In this document: in pieces, positions 1-8,439 of the stretch
Numbering within the stretch: the stretch's first letter is position 1
Layout of the letters: each line of letters opens with the position of its first letter
NCBI RefSeq assembly: GCF_014698115.1
Contig: NZ_JACJSJ010000013.1
Span: 1-64,000, forward strand
Direction: 5' to 3'
Origin: Nostoc sp. FACHB-973
GTDB lineage: Bacteria > Cyanobacteriota > Cyanobacteriia > Cyanobacteriales > Nostocaceae
DNA length: 64,000 bases
Made by a program: the position numbers and the translations under genes
Notes under the pieces: generated by a model
Told to the model about the DNA's origin: nothing
What the model saw: the letters and a program-made list of their open reading frames with translations, nothing else
Database searches by the model: none

Positions 1-523
1 AATCACCAAAAGCTAAAGGTGAAATTGTCACATCCTCTGCAAGTATACTCTCACTGTGATAGCCGTCTGGACTGGGAAGACGATACATATACAACTTGCG
101 TCCATTCACATCTAAAATCCAGTACTCAATAATACCTGATTTAGCATAGGCGATCGCTTTGACTTCGCGATCGTACTTGAGACTGGAATCAGCTATTTCA
201 ATCAGTAAAAACACTTCCGAAGCATTAGGATGGTGATCCTCATAATCTAATGCATTGGGCTTCACCACTGAAATATCTGGTTCTGGTTCCGAGTAATCAT
301 CAAGTTGCACTGATGACTGAATTCTTAATAAAACTTTGTCACCCAAGCGTTGACGTAATAACCTTTCTGTGCGGGTAATTGCCGATTCGTGAGCAGTTCC
401 TTTTGCTGACATTTTGATGATTTGTCCCGCTATTAATTCTAAGCGTTCCTCAGGATGAAAAATTCCCGTTTCCGCCATTTTGTGATATTCTTCGACACTA
501 ATTAGGCGAATATTGGTCAGCAT
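1..523 (-). CDS. Uma2-family (DUF820) endonuclease-like protein, 3' end cut by window
   Basis: The reverse strand reads openly from an ATG at 523 to the window edge (174 codons), beginning MLTNIRLISVEEYHKMAETG. The layout fits the Uma2/DUF820 family, a PD-(D/E)XK nuclease fold greatly expanded in cyanobacteria: PEPDISVV supplies the acidic residue, followed by VFLLIEIADSSL and KYDREVKAIAYAKSG, the usual E...K core. Substrate and role are unknown for most members. The C-terminal tail lies outside the window. The start is followed upstream by a copy of the uvrB 3' end, so this gene appears to have been duplicated together with the uvrB terminus (see 502-569 and 1531-1919). Confidence 0.85.
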   Translation of the reverse strand, partial: MLTNIRLISVEEYHKMAETGIFHPEERLELIAGQIIKMSAKGTAHESAITRTERLLRQRLGDKVLLRIQSSVQLDDYSEPEPDISVVKPNALDYEDHHPNASEVFLLIEIADSSLKYDREVKAIAYAKSGIIEYWILDVNGRKLYMYRLPSPDGYHSESILAEDVTISPLAFGD

Positions 524-569
524 AAGAATCACGTTAACGTCCTAACATTTTATCCCGCAGATGTTTAAT
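502..569. repeat. Copy A of uvrB 3' end plus Uma2 5' end
   Basis: These 68 bases match 1898-1965 with about 7 differences. The right part (about 541-569) is the last codons of uvrB, here out of context; the left part is the first codons of the Uma2 gene. A further piece of the uvrB tail (CGCAGATGTTTAATGCGATC, continuing GC) recurs at 713-734. Confidence 0.9.
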
Positions 570-591
570 AGACATCTCCGAAAAACAAAGA

Positions 592-681
592 AGACCCCTC
601 TCCAAACCTCTCCCCGAAGCGGAGAGAGGCTTTAAAATCCCCCTTCCCTTGTAGGGAAGGGGGGCAGGGGGGTTAGGTCTG
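592..681. repeat. Pyrimidine/purine-rich dispersed intergenic repeat with two hairpins
   Basis: Contains CCTCTCC...GGAGAGAGG and CCCCCTTCCC...GGGAAGGGGGG stems. Short C-rich and G-rich tracts of this kind recur between genes in the window (for example 39670-39720). It carries no gene. Confidence 0.6.
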
Positions 682-828
682 CATACAAAGAAAGCGGTCT
701 CAAAATCTTTTCCGCAGATGTTTAATGCGATCGCCGAAGCAAGTCATTAACTATTTGTTGTGCGGAAACTTTCCGTATATCAAAGTAAGGTATTCAGTGA
801 GAGAAGGGGTTACGCTGTTGCATTTACC

Positions 829-1254
829 CTATATTGTTGACCAGTCTTCTGTTCGTAATTCTATGATTTGTCCAAAATCTGACAAATTACGGGTAAGTAA
901 GATTGCATTGCTGGTTAGAGAAATCGCAGCAATTTTCAGATCCATATTTCCTAAACGAGGATAGGCTTTTCGCAAACGTTGATGTTCTAGAGCGGCTCTA
1001 GAGCTAAACGGAACAATCACAATCGAACGATAATCTGTTGCGAGTTGCTGTAGCCCTCGATACGCTAAAACTTGCTCCTCTGGAGTTTTCGCCCTAGATA
1101 TAACACTGAGCCGACCTCTAACTTGTTCTTCGTAGGTAATCACAGTCACTGCAATTTCACTCTCTTCAACGGCTGCCAGCCTTGTCAGGATTCGCTTTCC
1201 CTCTTGTCCATTGCGTTGGATGAGACTGAGGTGGTCGGTGTCAAGAATATACAT
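829..1254 (-). CDS. VapC-like PIN-domain toxin
   Basis: 141 residues. N-terminal MYILDTDHLSLI carries the first PIN-domain Asp (D5); a Glu near residue 42 (TYEEQVRG), the pair NMDLKIAAI (Asp near 105) and LLTRNLSDF near the C terminus follow the PIN order. PIN toxins of VapBC systems are Mg-dependent ribonucleases, often cutting tRNA or rRNA; the target here is unknown. The gene starts 17 bases after a small coiled-coil gene (1272-1484) on the same strand, the usual antitoxin-then-toxin order. The assignment as a toxin rests on fold and context. Confidence 0.85.
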   Translation of the reverse strand: MYILDTDHLSLIQRNGQEGKRILTRLAAVEESEIAVTVITYEEQVRGRLSVISRAKTPEEQVLAYRGLQQLATDYRSIVIVPFSSRAALEHQRLRKAYPRLGNMDLKIAAISLTSNAILLTRNLSDFGQIIELRTEDWSTI

Positions 1255-1271
1255 CTTGCAGTCTTAGCAAC

Positions 1272-1484
1272 CTACTCAGCAGATTTCCGCCATTCTTGTC
1301 CAAGGCGAACCGCTTCCTCAAAAGTAGGATCGTTTTCAAAGCTACCTGCGACTTCTAACCACCAAGGAGATTTTTTCTGGACAAACCCATACAACATCTG
1401 TTTCATTTCTGCCAGTTCTTTCTCCAAAGTTGCAACTCGCGCTTCGAGTTGTTGAGAGCGTTCTTCAAGTTGCTGGGAGGTCAT
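1272..1484 (-). CDS. Small coiled-coil protein, probable antitoxin partner of the PIN toxin
   Basis: 70 residues starting MTSQQLEERSQQLEARVATL, a strongly heptad-patterned helix of about 30 residues, then a Trp-containing tail (KKSPWWLEVAGSFEND). The tail pattern SFENDPTFEEAVRLGQEWR resembles small cyanobacterial proteins encoded just before VapC-like genes; such antitoxins use an N-terminal helix to dimerise and the C-terminal tail to cover the toxin. No DNA-binding motif is evident. The toxin gene lies 17 bases downstream, suggesting co-transcription. Confidence 0.7.
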   Translation of the reverse strand: MTSQQLEERSQQLEARVATLEKELAEMKQMLYGFVQKKSPWWLEVAGSFENDPTFEEAVRLGQEWRKSAE

Positions 1485-1530
1485 AGGAATCTACTAAAAG
1501 TTAGAATTCTGAAAGCATTATAGCAAGACC

Positions 1531-1919
1531 ATCTGGTTCTGGTTCCGAGCAATTATCAAGTTGCACTTGCGAAATACCTGCGTAACACTTGACTTCATTG
1601 CTCAGAGGGAAAAACGTCTGCTAGAGGAGTAATGTCGCCAGCAGCAATTTCCTGGCGTACCATATCAGCTAGACGATCCCACTGAGCATCTGTTGTAGAT
1701 TCAAACTGAGCCTTCCATACCCGCTCATCCTCCATCTCGGCAAGGAGACGAACAGCGATCGCATCCTGTTCGGCAACAGGTAGAGTTTTGAGTTGGGCGA
1801 TCGCACGCTCAAGTAACTCAGTCATGGCTACCACACTCTTAAAACGTAAATGGCATCTTAATCAATTATCGCTTCTTGCTAGCAAGTTGAACGCTAGTTA
1901 GGTGAATATTCATGAGCAT
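1531..1919 (-). pseudogene. Remnant of a second Uma2 gene next to uvrB
   Basis: The reverse strand from 1919 reads MLMNIHLTSVQLASKKR then a stop, matching the first ten codons of the intact Uma2 gene (MLTNIRLISV). Bases 1531-1567 match 275-311, an interior part of that gene, with 2 differences in 37. The stretch between the two remnants now holds a different small gene (1595-1825). I read this as the parental Uma2 copy beside uvrB, destroyed by replacement of its middle. Confidence 0.75.
1595..1825 (-). CDS. Orphan antitoxin-like small protein
   Basis: 76 residues from the ATG at 1825 (a GTG nine bases further up is possible). MTELLERAIAQLKTLPVAEQ and DAIAVRLLAEMEDE form two amphipathic helices, followed by WKAQFESTTDAQWDRLADMV. 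The pattern of an L-P-x-x-x-Q-D turn between helices is common in small cyanobacterial antitoxin-like proteins encoded before RelE/ParE or PIN toxins. No toxin follows it: downstream lie an Uma2 fragment (1531-1567) and the 1272-1484 gene. Function is inferred only. Confidence 0.65.
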   Translation of the reverse strand: MTELLERAIAQLKTLPVAEQDAIAVRLLAEMEDERVWKAQFESTTDAQWDRLADMVRQEIAAGDITPLADVFPSEQ

Positions 1920-1965
1920 AAGATTCACGTTAATGTCCCAACATTTTATCCCGCAGATGTTTAAT
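1898..1965. repeat. Copy B of uvrB 3' end plus Uma2 5' end
   Basis: Partner of 502-569. Here the uvrB part is the genuine end of uvrB, so this is the ancestral arrangement. Confidence 0.9.
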
Positions 1966-3927
1966 GCGATCGCGCAATTTTGCCGCCTCTTCAAATTCCA
2001 GTTTCTTCGCCGCTTCTTTCATCTGCGCTTCTAACAGAGTAATCAATTGGGGAATCTGTTCTAGAGGTAGTTCATCTAGATGTTCATCTACAACTTTCAA
2101 ATCAGTTGCATTTAACCGCCGAGATACATCTAAAAAAGCCAAAATCGCATTACTTGATTTTTTCACAATCGGTTGCGGTGTAATCCCATGTAGTCGATTA
2201 TGTGCCGTTTGAATCCCACGCCGCCTGTCTGTTTCATCAATGGCTTTAATCATGCTACCTGTCAGATTATCGGCATACAAAATCGCTTGTCCCTGGACGT
2301 GACGCGCAGCTCTACCAATAGTTTGAATTAAGGAACGCTCGGTTCGCAAGAAACCTTCTTTATCTGCATCCATAATTGCTACTAAGGAAACTTCAGGTAA
2401 ATCCAACCCTTCCCGCAGTAAATTCACACCAACCAAAACATCAAATTTTCCCTCGCGCAAGTTCTGTAAAATCTCAATGCGCTCAATAGAAGTAATCTCG
2501 GAATGTAAATACCGTACCCTGATACTGCGCTCTTGCAAATATTCTGTTAAATCTTCCGCCATGCGTTTGGTTAGTGTGGTAATTAACACTCTTTCATGGC
2601 GATCGGCTCTATCTTTAATTTCTCCCAACAAATCATCAATTTGTCCTTCTGTAGGACGCACAGAAATTTCTGGATCAACCACCCCAGTTGGTCGAATCAC
2701 TTGCTCAACTACATTGTCTTCAGAAATTTCTAATTCCCAATTTCCTGGAGTTGCGGAAACAAAAATACACTGATTCACCTTTTGCCAAAATTCCTCGGCT
2801 TTCAACGGACGATTATCAGCAGCGCTAGGCAGCCGAAATCCATGATCGATTAAAACTTTTTTTCTCGCTTGATCGCCGTTATACATACCGCGAATTTGGG
2901 GTACGGTAACGTGAGATTCATCGATAACTAATAGCCAATCTTTGGGAAAATAATCAATTAAACATTCTGGTGGATCTCCAGCTTGTCTTCCTGCTAAATG
3001 GCGGGAATAGTTCTCGACGCCATTACAATAACCAACTTGACCCAACATTTCTAAGTCGTAACGTGTCCGCTGATCTATGCGTTGCGCTTCTAATAATTTC
3101 CCCGCTTGTTCTAAGTCTAATTTTTGCTGTTTTAATTCTGCGGCAATGTCTTGACAAGCTGCTTCTAGCCGTTCTTCTGGGGTGACAAAGTGACGCGCAG
3201 GGTAGACATTTACAGCTTCTAAACTTTTAAGAATTTCACCAGTTACGGGGTCAATATAACGAATCGCATCTATTTCATCACCAAAGAATTCGACGCGAAT
3301 AATTCGGTCTTCATAAGCTGGGCCAATTTCTAAAACATCACCCCGGACGCGAAATTTTCCCCGACCCATTTCTATGTCGTTGCGGCTATATTGAACATTT
3401 GCCAAATCTCGTAAAATTTGACGTTGATTTACTTCCATACCTATTTGGAGGGGGATGGCAGCTTTGAGATATTCTGCTGGCATTCCTAGACCGTAGATGC
3501 AACTGATGGAAGCAACCACAATGACATCACGGCGTTCAAAAAGCGATCGCGTCGCTGAATGCCGCAACATATCTATTTCATCATTAATTGCCGCCGTTTT
3601 TTCAATATAAGTATCGGTGACGGGAATATAAGCTTCTGGCTGATAATAATCGTAGTAGCTGACGAAATACTCAACTGCGTTGTTGGGAAAGAACTCTCGC
3701 AGTTCGTTACAAAGTTGTGCAGCTAGGGTTTTGTTATGCGCCAGGACTAAAGTCGGCTTGCCAATTTTCTCAATTACTGCTGCTACTGAAAATGTCTTGC
3801 CTGTTCCCGTGGCACCTAGTAAAGTTTGATAACGGTTGCCAGCTTTGATACTAGCACTGAGTTGGGCGATCGCTTGTGGTTGATCGCCTGTCGGACTAAA
3901 GGGAGCTTGAAGACAAAATTCTGTCAT
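1930..3927 (-). CDS. uvrB: Excinuclease ABC subunit B
   Basis: 665 residues, normal length for UvrB. It is the damage-verifying, helicase-like subunit of nucleotide excision repair that is loaded by UvrA and recruits UvrC. Visible: N-terminal [13 protein letters not shown], Walker A GATGTGKT at residues 38-45, the beta-hairpin with [12 protein letters not shown], the DEAD-like box VIDESH, helicase motif [18 protein letters not shown] (motif VI), and a C-terminal UVR domain ([20 protein letters not shown]) that contacts UvrC. The ATG at 3927 begins [10 protein letters not shown]. The 3' end has been copied twice more downstream (541-569 and 713-734). Confidence 0.98.
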   Translation of the reverse strand: MTEFCLQAPFSPTGDQPQAIAQLSASIKAGNRYQTLLGATGTGKTFSVAAVIEKIGKPTLVLAHNKTLAAQLCNELREFFPNNAVEYFVSYYDYYQPEAYIPVTDTYIEKTAAINDEIDMLRHSATRSLFERRDVIVVASISCIYGLGMPAEYLKAAIPLQIGMEVNQRQILRDLANVQYSRNDIEMGRGKFRVRGDVLEIGPAYEDRIIRVEFFGDEIDAIRYIDPVTGEILKSLEAVNVYPARHFVTPEERLEAACQDIAAELKQQKLDLEQAGKLLEAQRIDQRTRYDLEMLGQVGYCNGVENYSRHLAGRQAGDPPECLIDYFPKDWLLVIDESHVTVPQIRGMYNGDQARKKVLIDHGFRLPSAADNRPLKAEEFWQKVNQCIFVSATPGNWELEISEDNVVEQVIRPTGVVDPEISVRPTEGQIDDLLGEIKDRADRHERVLITTLTKRMAEDLTEYLQERSIRVRYLHSEITSIERIEILQNLREGKFDVLVGVNLLREGLDLPEVSLVAIMDADKEGFLRTERSLIQTIGRAARHVQGQAILYADNLTGSMIKAIDETDRRRGIQTAHNRLHGITPQPIVKKSSNAILAFLDVSRRLNATDLKVVDEHLDELPLEQIPQLITLLEAQMKEAAKKLEFEEAAKLRDRIKHLRDKMLGH

Positions 3928-4176
3928 ACAGTTTTGCTGGAAATACCCTGTCTCATGGTGACGATTTCACGCCCTATATATTGTAGCTCGGTAATTCAGC
4001 CACTAAAAAGCAATAATACTTTACAAAGTTTAACTATTTTAATTTACTTATGTATAAGTTTTAAAGATACTTATACCTATATGATGTTTTTTAAGGTTAA
4101 ACTCTCATATATAGGAAAAAATTTATCTTTCCTTAATTATCGTAAAATTCAATTAATAAACCAGAGGTGTTGGCTT

Positions 4177-4644
4177 ATGAGTATTAGCAGCGCTGCCAAG
4201 GGAACCAGTTCTCGGCAAAACAATGCAAAATTAAAAGAGGAAACTACAGTGGAAGTTGAGAATCAGCAAGACCAGAGCTTGAATGGAAATCAAGTCGAGT
4301 CGGTTAGTGAAGCTTCAGCGCCAGAAACTCGTGGAACACTTGCCATTGCTGGAGTTCGTCCCATAGGCGCTAGCGACTTGGAAGTTGCGGAAAAACTTTC
4401 TATTGCTGGAGTCCGTCCCGTTAGCATCAGTAAATTGGAAGTTGTTGAAACCTACAACTCAATGGGTATTCGTCCAATTGGCGCTAATACATTCCAAGTT
4501 GTTGAAAGTATTAACCTCTCTGGAATTCGTCCAATTAGCTCAAGTTCATTAGTAGTATCTGAAAACTATTCAATCTTTGGTAACCGTCCAATAGCATCAA
4601 ATGAAATTGACGATTCTGCAAACCTCATGGGTTTTCTAGACTAG
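4177..4644 (+). CDS. Five-fold 19-residue G-x-RPI repeat protein, function unknown
   Basis: 155 residues from the ATG at 4177, preceded by AGAGG; upstream in-frame codons are not needed. Residues 1-50 are polar and low-complexity (KGTSSRQNN...). Then come five units with a period of exactly 19 residues, each of the form G-[VIN]-RP-[IV]-x4-[LF]-x-V-x-[ED]: GVRPIGASDLEVAEK, GVRPVSISKLEVVET, GIRPIGANTFQVVES, GIRPISSSSLVVSEN, GNRPIASNEIDDSAN. It ends MGFLD. The alternation of strand-like LEV and turn-forming RPI suggests a repetitive beta fold. There is no signal peptide or membrane segment. A clear terminator follows. I recall similar repeat proteins in cyanobacteria but no function. Confidence 0.85.
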   Translation: MSISSAAKGTSSRQNNAKLKEETTVEVENQQDQSLNGNQVESVSEASAPETRGTLAIAGVRPIGASDLEVAEKLSIAGVRPVSISKLEVVETYNSMGIRPIGANTFQVVESINLSGIRPISSSSLVVSENYSIFGNRPIASNEIDDSANLMGFLD

Positions 4645-4672
4645 ACCAAAAAAATATTCCCATAACTTTATT

Positions 4673-4704
4673 AACCCAGTTTCTCTATGGAACTGGGTTT
4701 TTTA
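4673..4704 (+). terminator. Rho-independent terminator after the G-x-RPI repeat gene
   Basis: AACCCAGTT (4673-4681), 9-base loop, AACTGGGTT (4691-4699), then a T run. Perfect 9-bp stem. Confidence 0.9.
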
Positions 4705-4987
4705 GTTTCAAGAATCCAAAGATATTTGTATTTGTTCTATGTCTTTTAGCATAGGTAACTCACCTCTGATTATTTAAATTTACCTTTAAACAATAGCTAG
4801 GATGCTTACTACAATTACTTTTTTGAATTCTGAATTCTGAATTCTGAGTTCGGATTTTTTTAATATGCCTTGTGGTGGAAGGCTTTAGCAAAAACTTTAA
4901 GTTAGGGTGTAAGGGTAATAACAAAGGATTTCAAAGTCAGTTTATAGCTTTGAAATAAACTTTTCATCAAATAATCAGGAGTATCAA
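4705..4987. other. Intergenic, no gene seen
   Basis: AT-rich. Holds a GAATTCT heptamer array near 4825-4850 (the same array recurs at 32443-32466) and the leader of the CsbD gene. No promoter could be assigned with confidence. Confidence 0.5.
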
Positions 4988-5170
4988 ATGAGTTTAGAAG
5001 AACGTGCTAAAGCTGCTGCTAAAAATATTGAAGGTAAAGCCCAAGAAGCAGCAGGAAAAGTTACTGGAGATCCACAAGCCCAAGCAGAAGGTAAAGCAAA
5101 ACAAGCTGAAAGTGAAGTGCGTCACGGTATTGAAGACGTGAAAGAAAATATCAAGAAAAAGGTTGACTAG
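4988..5170 (+). CDS. CsbD-family stress protein
   Basis: 60 residues, MSLEERAKAAAKNIEGKAQE with repeated A-x-G-K-A-x-x-x-x-G-x-V-T-G-D and a lysine-rich C terminus. This matches the CsbD/UPF0337 family of small hydrophilic proteins induced by general stress in many bacteria; the biochemical role is not established. CAGGAG precedes the ATG by six bases. It is a single gene with its own leader of about 280 bases. Confidence 0.93.
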   Translation: MSLEERAKAAAKNIEGKAQEAAGKVTGDPQAQAEGKAKQAESEVRHGIEDVKENIKKKVD

Positions 5171-5477
5171 AGTTGATATTTATTTTGCATAAACCTAGAA
5201 ATATAACCGGGGTGCATCAGTGAATTTTTGCAAAATAAATATCAGATGTTTAATAGCCAAGCTCAACTCACTTTATATTCCATAAACCAGGGATAAAAAA
5301 GGGTATCAGCTTGATTTGCAGAACTCATGTAGAGACGTGTTTAATCACGTCTTTACACGTGCTAGACCATTTTTTCTAAATATTCATTTGTAAAAATTAA
5401 AACCTTAGAAATTTAATTAATTGGAATATACGAGGTATTTAGTTCATTATTCAAGGTGTTTTCTTAGGAGCGAAAAA
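5171..5477. other. Intergenic with one hairpin repeat
   Basis: GTAGAGACGTG (5329-5339) pairs with CACGTCTTTAC (5346-5356); this is one of several GTAG...CTAC/TTAC hairpins in the window. It could end CsbD transcription but lacks a T run. No gene seen. Confidence 0.5.
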
Positions 5478-5918
5478 ATGACGTTACTTCAACAAAGTCG
5501 CAAAATATTGGCGACTTTCGTTTTAATTTTAGTGCTGATGATAACTACTGCTTGTAGCGGTGGTACAGTGTCACAAGTTGACCGCACAACAACCCCGCCA
5601 GCCATTGGTCGAGATGTCGCTTATGCAGAATTAGAGCGAGGCAATACCCCAGGAGGACAATCTTTTGGTAACTGGGTTGTGCAAACATCTCAAGGATTAA
5701 TTCAGGATGCTTATGTACGTGATAACAACAAACTAGGTGTTGTGATTTCTCCTAAAGTTAGTCCTAACGAAGTGCGACCATTAGCAAAATCACTAGTTCA
5801 GGGTTTTCGGAAGAACTTTCCTAATCAAGACTTAAAGGTTTTAGTTTATGCGCCTGACAAGAAATTGATTTTGACTACTGAGTATGACGTTCAAACCAAT
5901 CAAGTTAAGTATAGCTAA
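5478..5918 (+). CDS. Putative lipoprotein, function unknown
   Basis: 146 residues from the ATG at 5478, chosen because AGGAG lies eight bases upstream and because the N terminus then becomes a signal peptide: MTLLQQSRKI, a hydrophobic run LATFVLILVLMI, and a lipobox-like TTAC-SGG, so Cys near residue 27 may be lipidated. The mature part contains GRDVAYAELERGNTPGGQSF, GNWVVQTSQGLIQDAYVRD and a C-terminal VLVYAPDKKLILTTEYD. This looks like a small alpha/beta periplasmic domain of about 110 residues. I do not recognise the family. It is spaced 114 bases from the next gene on the same strand. Confidence 0.8.
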   Translation: MTLLQQSRKILATFVLILVLMITTACSGGTVSQVDRTTTPPAIGRDVAYAELERGNTPGGQSFGNWVVQTSQGLIQDAYVRDNNKLGVVISPKVSPNEVRPLAKSLVQGFRKNFPNQDLKVLVYAPDKKLILTTEYDVQTNQVKYS

Positions 5919-6032
5919 TTGCTGTATTTACAATGAAAAATTGAAGAAGTTTTGATGAATTGAAGTTTGGAATTATGGCTTGGAAATACCAGCCACCAAA
6001 ATAATTGGACCAAAAAAAAGGAGATAAGTAAA

Positions 6033-6554
6033 GTGGCAAGCAGCGAACAGTACAAACGTCAAATAATGAAAGATTTGGCTCAGGGTGACGTTGAATCTTT
6101 GGATGATACTACAACCGAATCAACGGCAGAATATCAAAACTTTGATGATTTTGCCCAACGCACAACACCAGATCAACGTAGACAGTTATTTGGTCGATCT
6201 TTACATCCAGATCAAATTCCTACTAGCCAAATGGAGCCAGAATTACAAAAGGCGATCGCCCAAATTAAACCCAATGAACGCGATGATGTAGCAAGGGCTT
6301 TTTTCAAACACTTGAAGGAAAGAGGACTAGATGATCGGCATTTAGAACAACAGTTGGGTCTTTCTACACATCACCCTAGCCGCATGAGTGCTGATGATGT
6401 TAGCAAACTCGCGTCCTTTGTCTATCATAATCACCCAGATATTTTCCGCGAAGTGTTGGCAGATCAACCAGCCATTATCAAATTCCTCAGTAATCCTGTA
6501 GTGGCAGGTATTATCGGAGTTGCAGCTGCTAAATGGTTAGGTAGTCGCAAATAA
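6033..6554 (+). CDS. Conserved hypothetical protein with C-terminal hydrophobic helix
   Basis: 173 residues from a GTG at 6033 preceded by AAGGAG at a normal distance; the longer reading from 5967 has no ribosome site. It begins VASSEQYKRQIMKDLAQGDV. The middle is polar (QNFDDFAQRTTPDQRRQLFG, then RDDVARAFFKHLKERGLDD), followed by a helix-turn stretch HHPSRMSADDVSKLASFVYH and a hydrophobic C terminus NPVVAGIIGVAAAKWLGSRK that could insert in or lie on a membrane. I do not recognise the family. A strong terminator follows, and the upstream gene is the lipoprotein at 5478. Confidence 0.78.
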   Translation: MASSEQYKRQIMKDLAQGDVESLDDTTTESTAEYQNFDDFAQRTTPDQRRQLFGRSLHPDQIPTSQMEPELQKAIAQIKPNERDDVARAFFKHLKERGLDDRHLEQQLGLSTHHPSRMSADDVSKLASFVYHNHPDIFREVLADQPAIIKFLSNPVVAGIIGVAAAKWLGSRK

Positions 6555-6592
6555 ATTCTGAGTTCTTAATTTGTTGTGTTGTGTAACAAAGT

Positions 6593-6616
6593 AGGTGGGC
6601 TATGCCCACTTTTTTT
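6593..6616 (+). terminator. Rho-independent terminator
   Basis: GTGGGC (6595-6600), loop TAT, GCCCAC (6604-6609), then seven T. Ends the 6033-6554 transcript. Confidence 0.9.
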
Positions 6617-6901
6617 GCATATTTTTAACAGAGATTATGTATGAAATATTATTACATTATTTTTAGTGAAATAAAATTCACATAAAATTTATATGTTTTT
6701 TGCTTTTAACTGCGTAATAACCTGATTATTCCCAGTTTTTAGCTGTTTTTAAAAGGTTTTGAGGAAATCCATATGTTAAATTTTTCATAAATCTAGTTAA
6801 TAATTTGTTGAAAATATTTGTTTATTCAGCGATATTTACATTGTAATTTACGCGAAAACACGTAATTTGCGCCGTTGTATCAAATACCCATAACAAATAT
6901 C
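6617..6901. other. AT-rich leader of the PEP-CTERM gene
   Basis: Very AT-rich stretch, with several short palindromic AT runs near 6640-6700. No gene seen. Probably holds the promoter of the gene at 6902. Confidence 0.4.
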
Positions 6902-7975
6902 ATGATTACATTGCAACTAAGACAGAACTTACGGAAGGATTTTGCTGCTGACATACGCAAAGTTACTTTGAGTACATTTGCAGTGCTTGGTGTCAGTTTT
7001 GGCTTTGCTGCCTTGAGTTCGCCAGCATCCGCGGCTTTGTTGTTTCGTGAGAGCTTCGACGATGCGGCACTTTCTATAGATGCTTTTGGCAGCACCACAA
7101 ACAATGGTACATTGCAAACAGACGTACCTGTAGGTGCAACTGTTCTCAAAGCCTACCTTTATGCGTCTTCTGTTTGGGAGAATTTTAATGGTCCTGTAAG
7201 TGATGTCAAACTGAACGGTAATTTGTTGAAGGTTGCTGACGCCTTCGTACTCACGCCCGACGAGAACCCAACAACTACTGTACGTTGGGATGTTACCAGC
7301 CTTCTCAGTTCTTTGGGAGGTTTGCAGAACCACACTATTGAAGAGCTAGGAGACAATGACGGTGAAACTTTAGTTGTGTCTTATCAAGATGCTAGCACTA
7401 CTGGTTTGTCGTCTTTTATATTAGACGGCGAACTATCTCCCGCTGGTGACACAACTAGATTTAATTTTGATCGACCTTATAGCGGTGGCGACTTTATAGT
7501 ATCTTTTGCCGATAGCTATAGCTTTCAGCCATCTGGTCAGTACACTATTATAGACGTGACAACAGACTCTACTAGCTCTCGACGCTTAACTAGCTCTGCT
7601 GGTGGTCAGGATGATGGAGAAGGAGATAATGGCGCTCTAATCACTGCTGGCGGTATTGGTGATAGTTTGACTAACCCAGCAGATCCATTTGCCACTGATG
7701 TTGCCGGTTCTAGGACTGATGATGAACTTTATAATCTAGCTCTTGGTAATAGCGCTGATCCTAATCCTTTCATCCGTCCAGGTGATACCTTCATCGAGTT
7801 CAATACTAGAAACCCAACTGAAGATGATAATGTGTATAGTCTGTTTGTGACCAGCAAATTTAAAGTTTCTGTTCCCGAACCTTTAACTACATTGGGGTCA
7901 TTAGCAGTCGGTGGTTTTGGTCTAGCTTTCTGCCGCAAGTCCAAACAGCAACCAAAAGATACCGCAAAAGCTTAG
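6902..7975 (+). CDS. PEP-CTERM sorting-domain exported protein
   Basis: 357 residues from the ATG at 6902; an in-frame TTG at 6875 is less likely. There is an N-terminal signal peptide (TLSTFAVLGVSFGFAALS, cleavage near SPASA-A). The C terminus is a clear PEP-CTERM signal: VPEPLTTLGSLAVGGFGLAF followed by CRKSKQQ, i.e. PEP, a hydrophobic span and a basic tail, recognised by exosortase-type systems. The body reads as a Ser/Thr/Asp-rich beta protein (LLFRESFDDAAL, DTTRFNFDRPYSGGDFIVSF) resembling surface or matrix proteins with an adhesin-like fold. Its role may be in sheath or exopolysaccharide. No exosortase gene is in the window. Confidence 0.88.
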   Translation: MITLQLRQNLRKDFAADIRKVTLSTFAVLGVSFGFAALSSPASAALLFRESFDDAALSIDAFGSTTNNGTLQTDVPVGATVLKAYLYASSVWENFNGPVSDVKLNGNLLKVADAFVLTPDENPTTTVRWDVTSLLSSLGGLQNHTIEELGDNDGETLVVSYQDASTTGLSSFILDGELSPAGDTTRFNFDRPYSGGDFIVSFADSYSFQPSGQYTIIDVTTDSTSSRRLTSSAGGQDDGEGDNGALITAGGIGDSLTNPADPFATDVAGSRTDDELYNLALGNSADPNPFIRPGDTFIEFNTRNPTEDDNVYSLFVTSKFKVSVPEPLTTLGSLAVGGFGLAFCRKSKQQPKDTAKA

Positions 7976-8439
7976 GCTAACAACTTCTAAATATAGGACT
8001 CCTCTTTGATTTTTGAACAAGACTCAGTACAAATTTATCGTTTCTTTCCTGTTCTCTATTCTCTGTTAAGAGTTCCCTCACGCAAGTAAATTCACAACTC
8101 AAATAGGATTACTATAGCAATCCTGTTTGAGTTGTCAAATTAGTTGTGGAGGCAGGCAATAGGCAAGAGATTTTGTTGACGAATCATTTAGGATTGCTAT
8201 ACATGAAATATGGTGTGACAACATCTGAAAAATTTAAATTCAATTAATTTATTCTTGTGCGCCAATACTTACTCTTCTAGTGCCGATGTTTACGACGTAT
8301 TGTTCTGTGACGCAACTTTGCTCAATTTTAAATAATTTTAAAATATTATCAAATTGTAGTAATATACCACAGGCATTAACTATCTTCAATTACATGTGAT
8401 TGTTAGCGCTCTTGAATTCATAATCGATGAGAATATATT
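7976..8439. other. Intergenic with a long inverted repeat
   Basis: ACAACTCAAATAGGATT (8094-8110) and AATCCTGTTTGAGTTGT (8119-8135) form a 17-bp stem with one T/G pair and an 8-base loop. Part of it recurs as ATTTAGGATTGCTATA near 8187-8202. It may terminate the PEP-CTERM transcript or be a small mobile palindrome. No gene seen. Confidence 0.55.

Noticed and set aside
725-964. 79-codon + strand frame
   Set aside because: Overlaps the PIN toxin end and duplicated uvrB tail; no ribosome site or family pattern.
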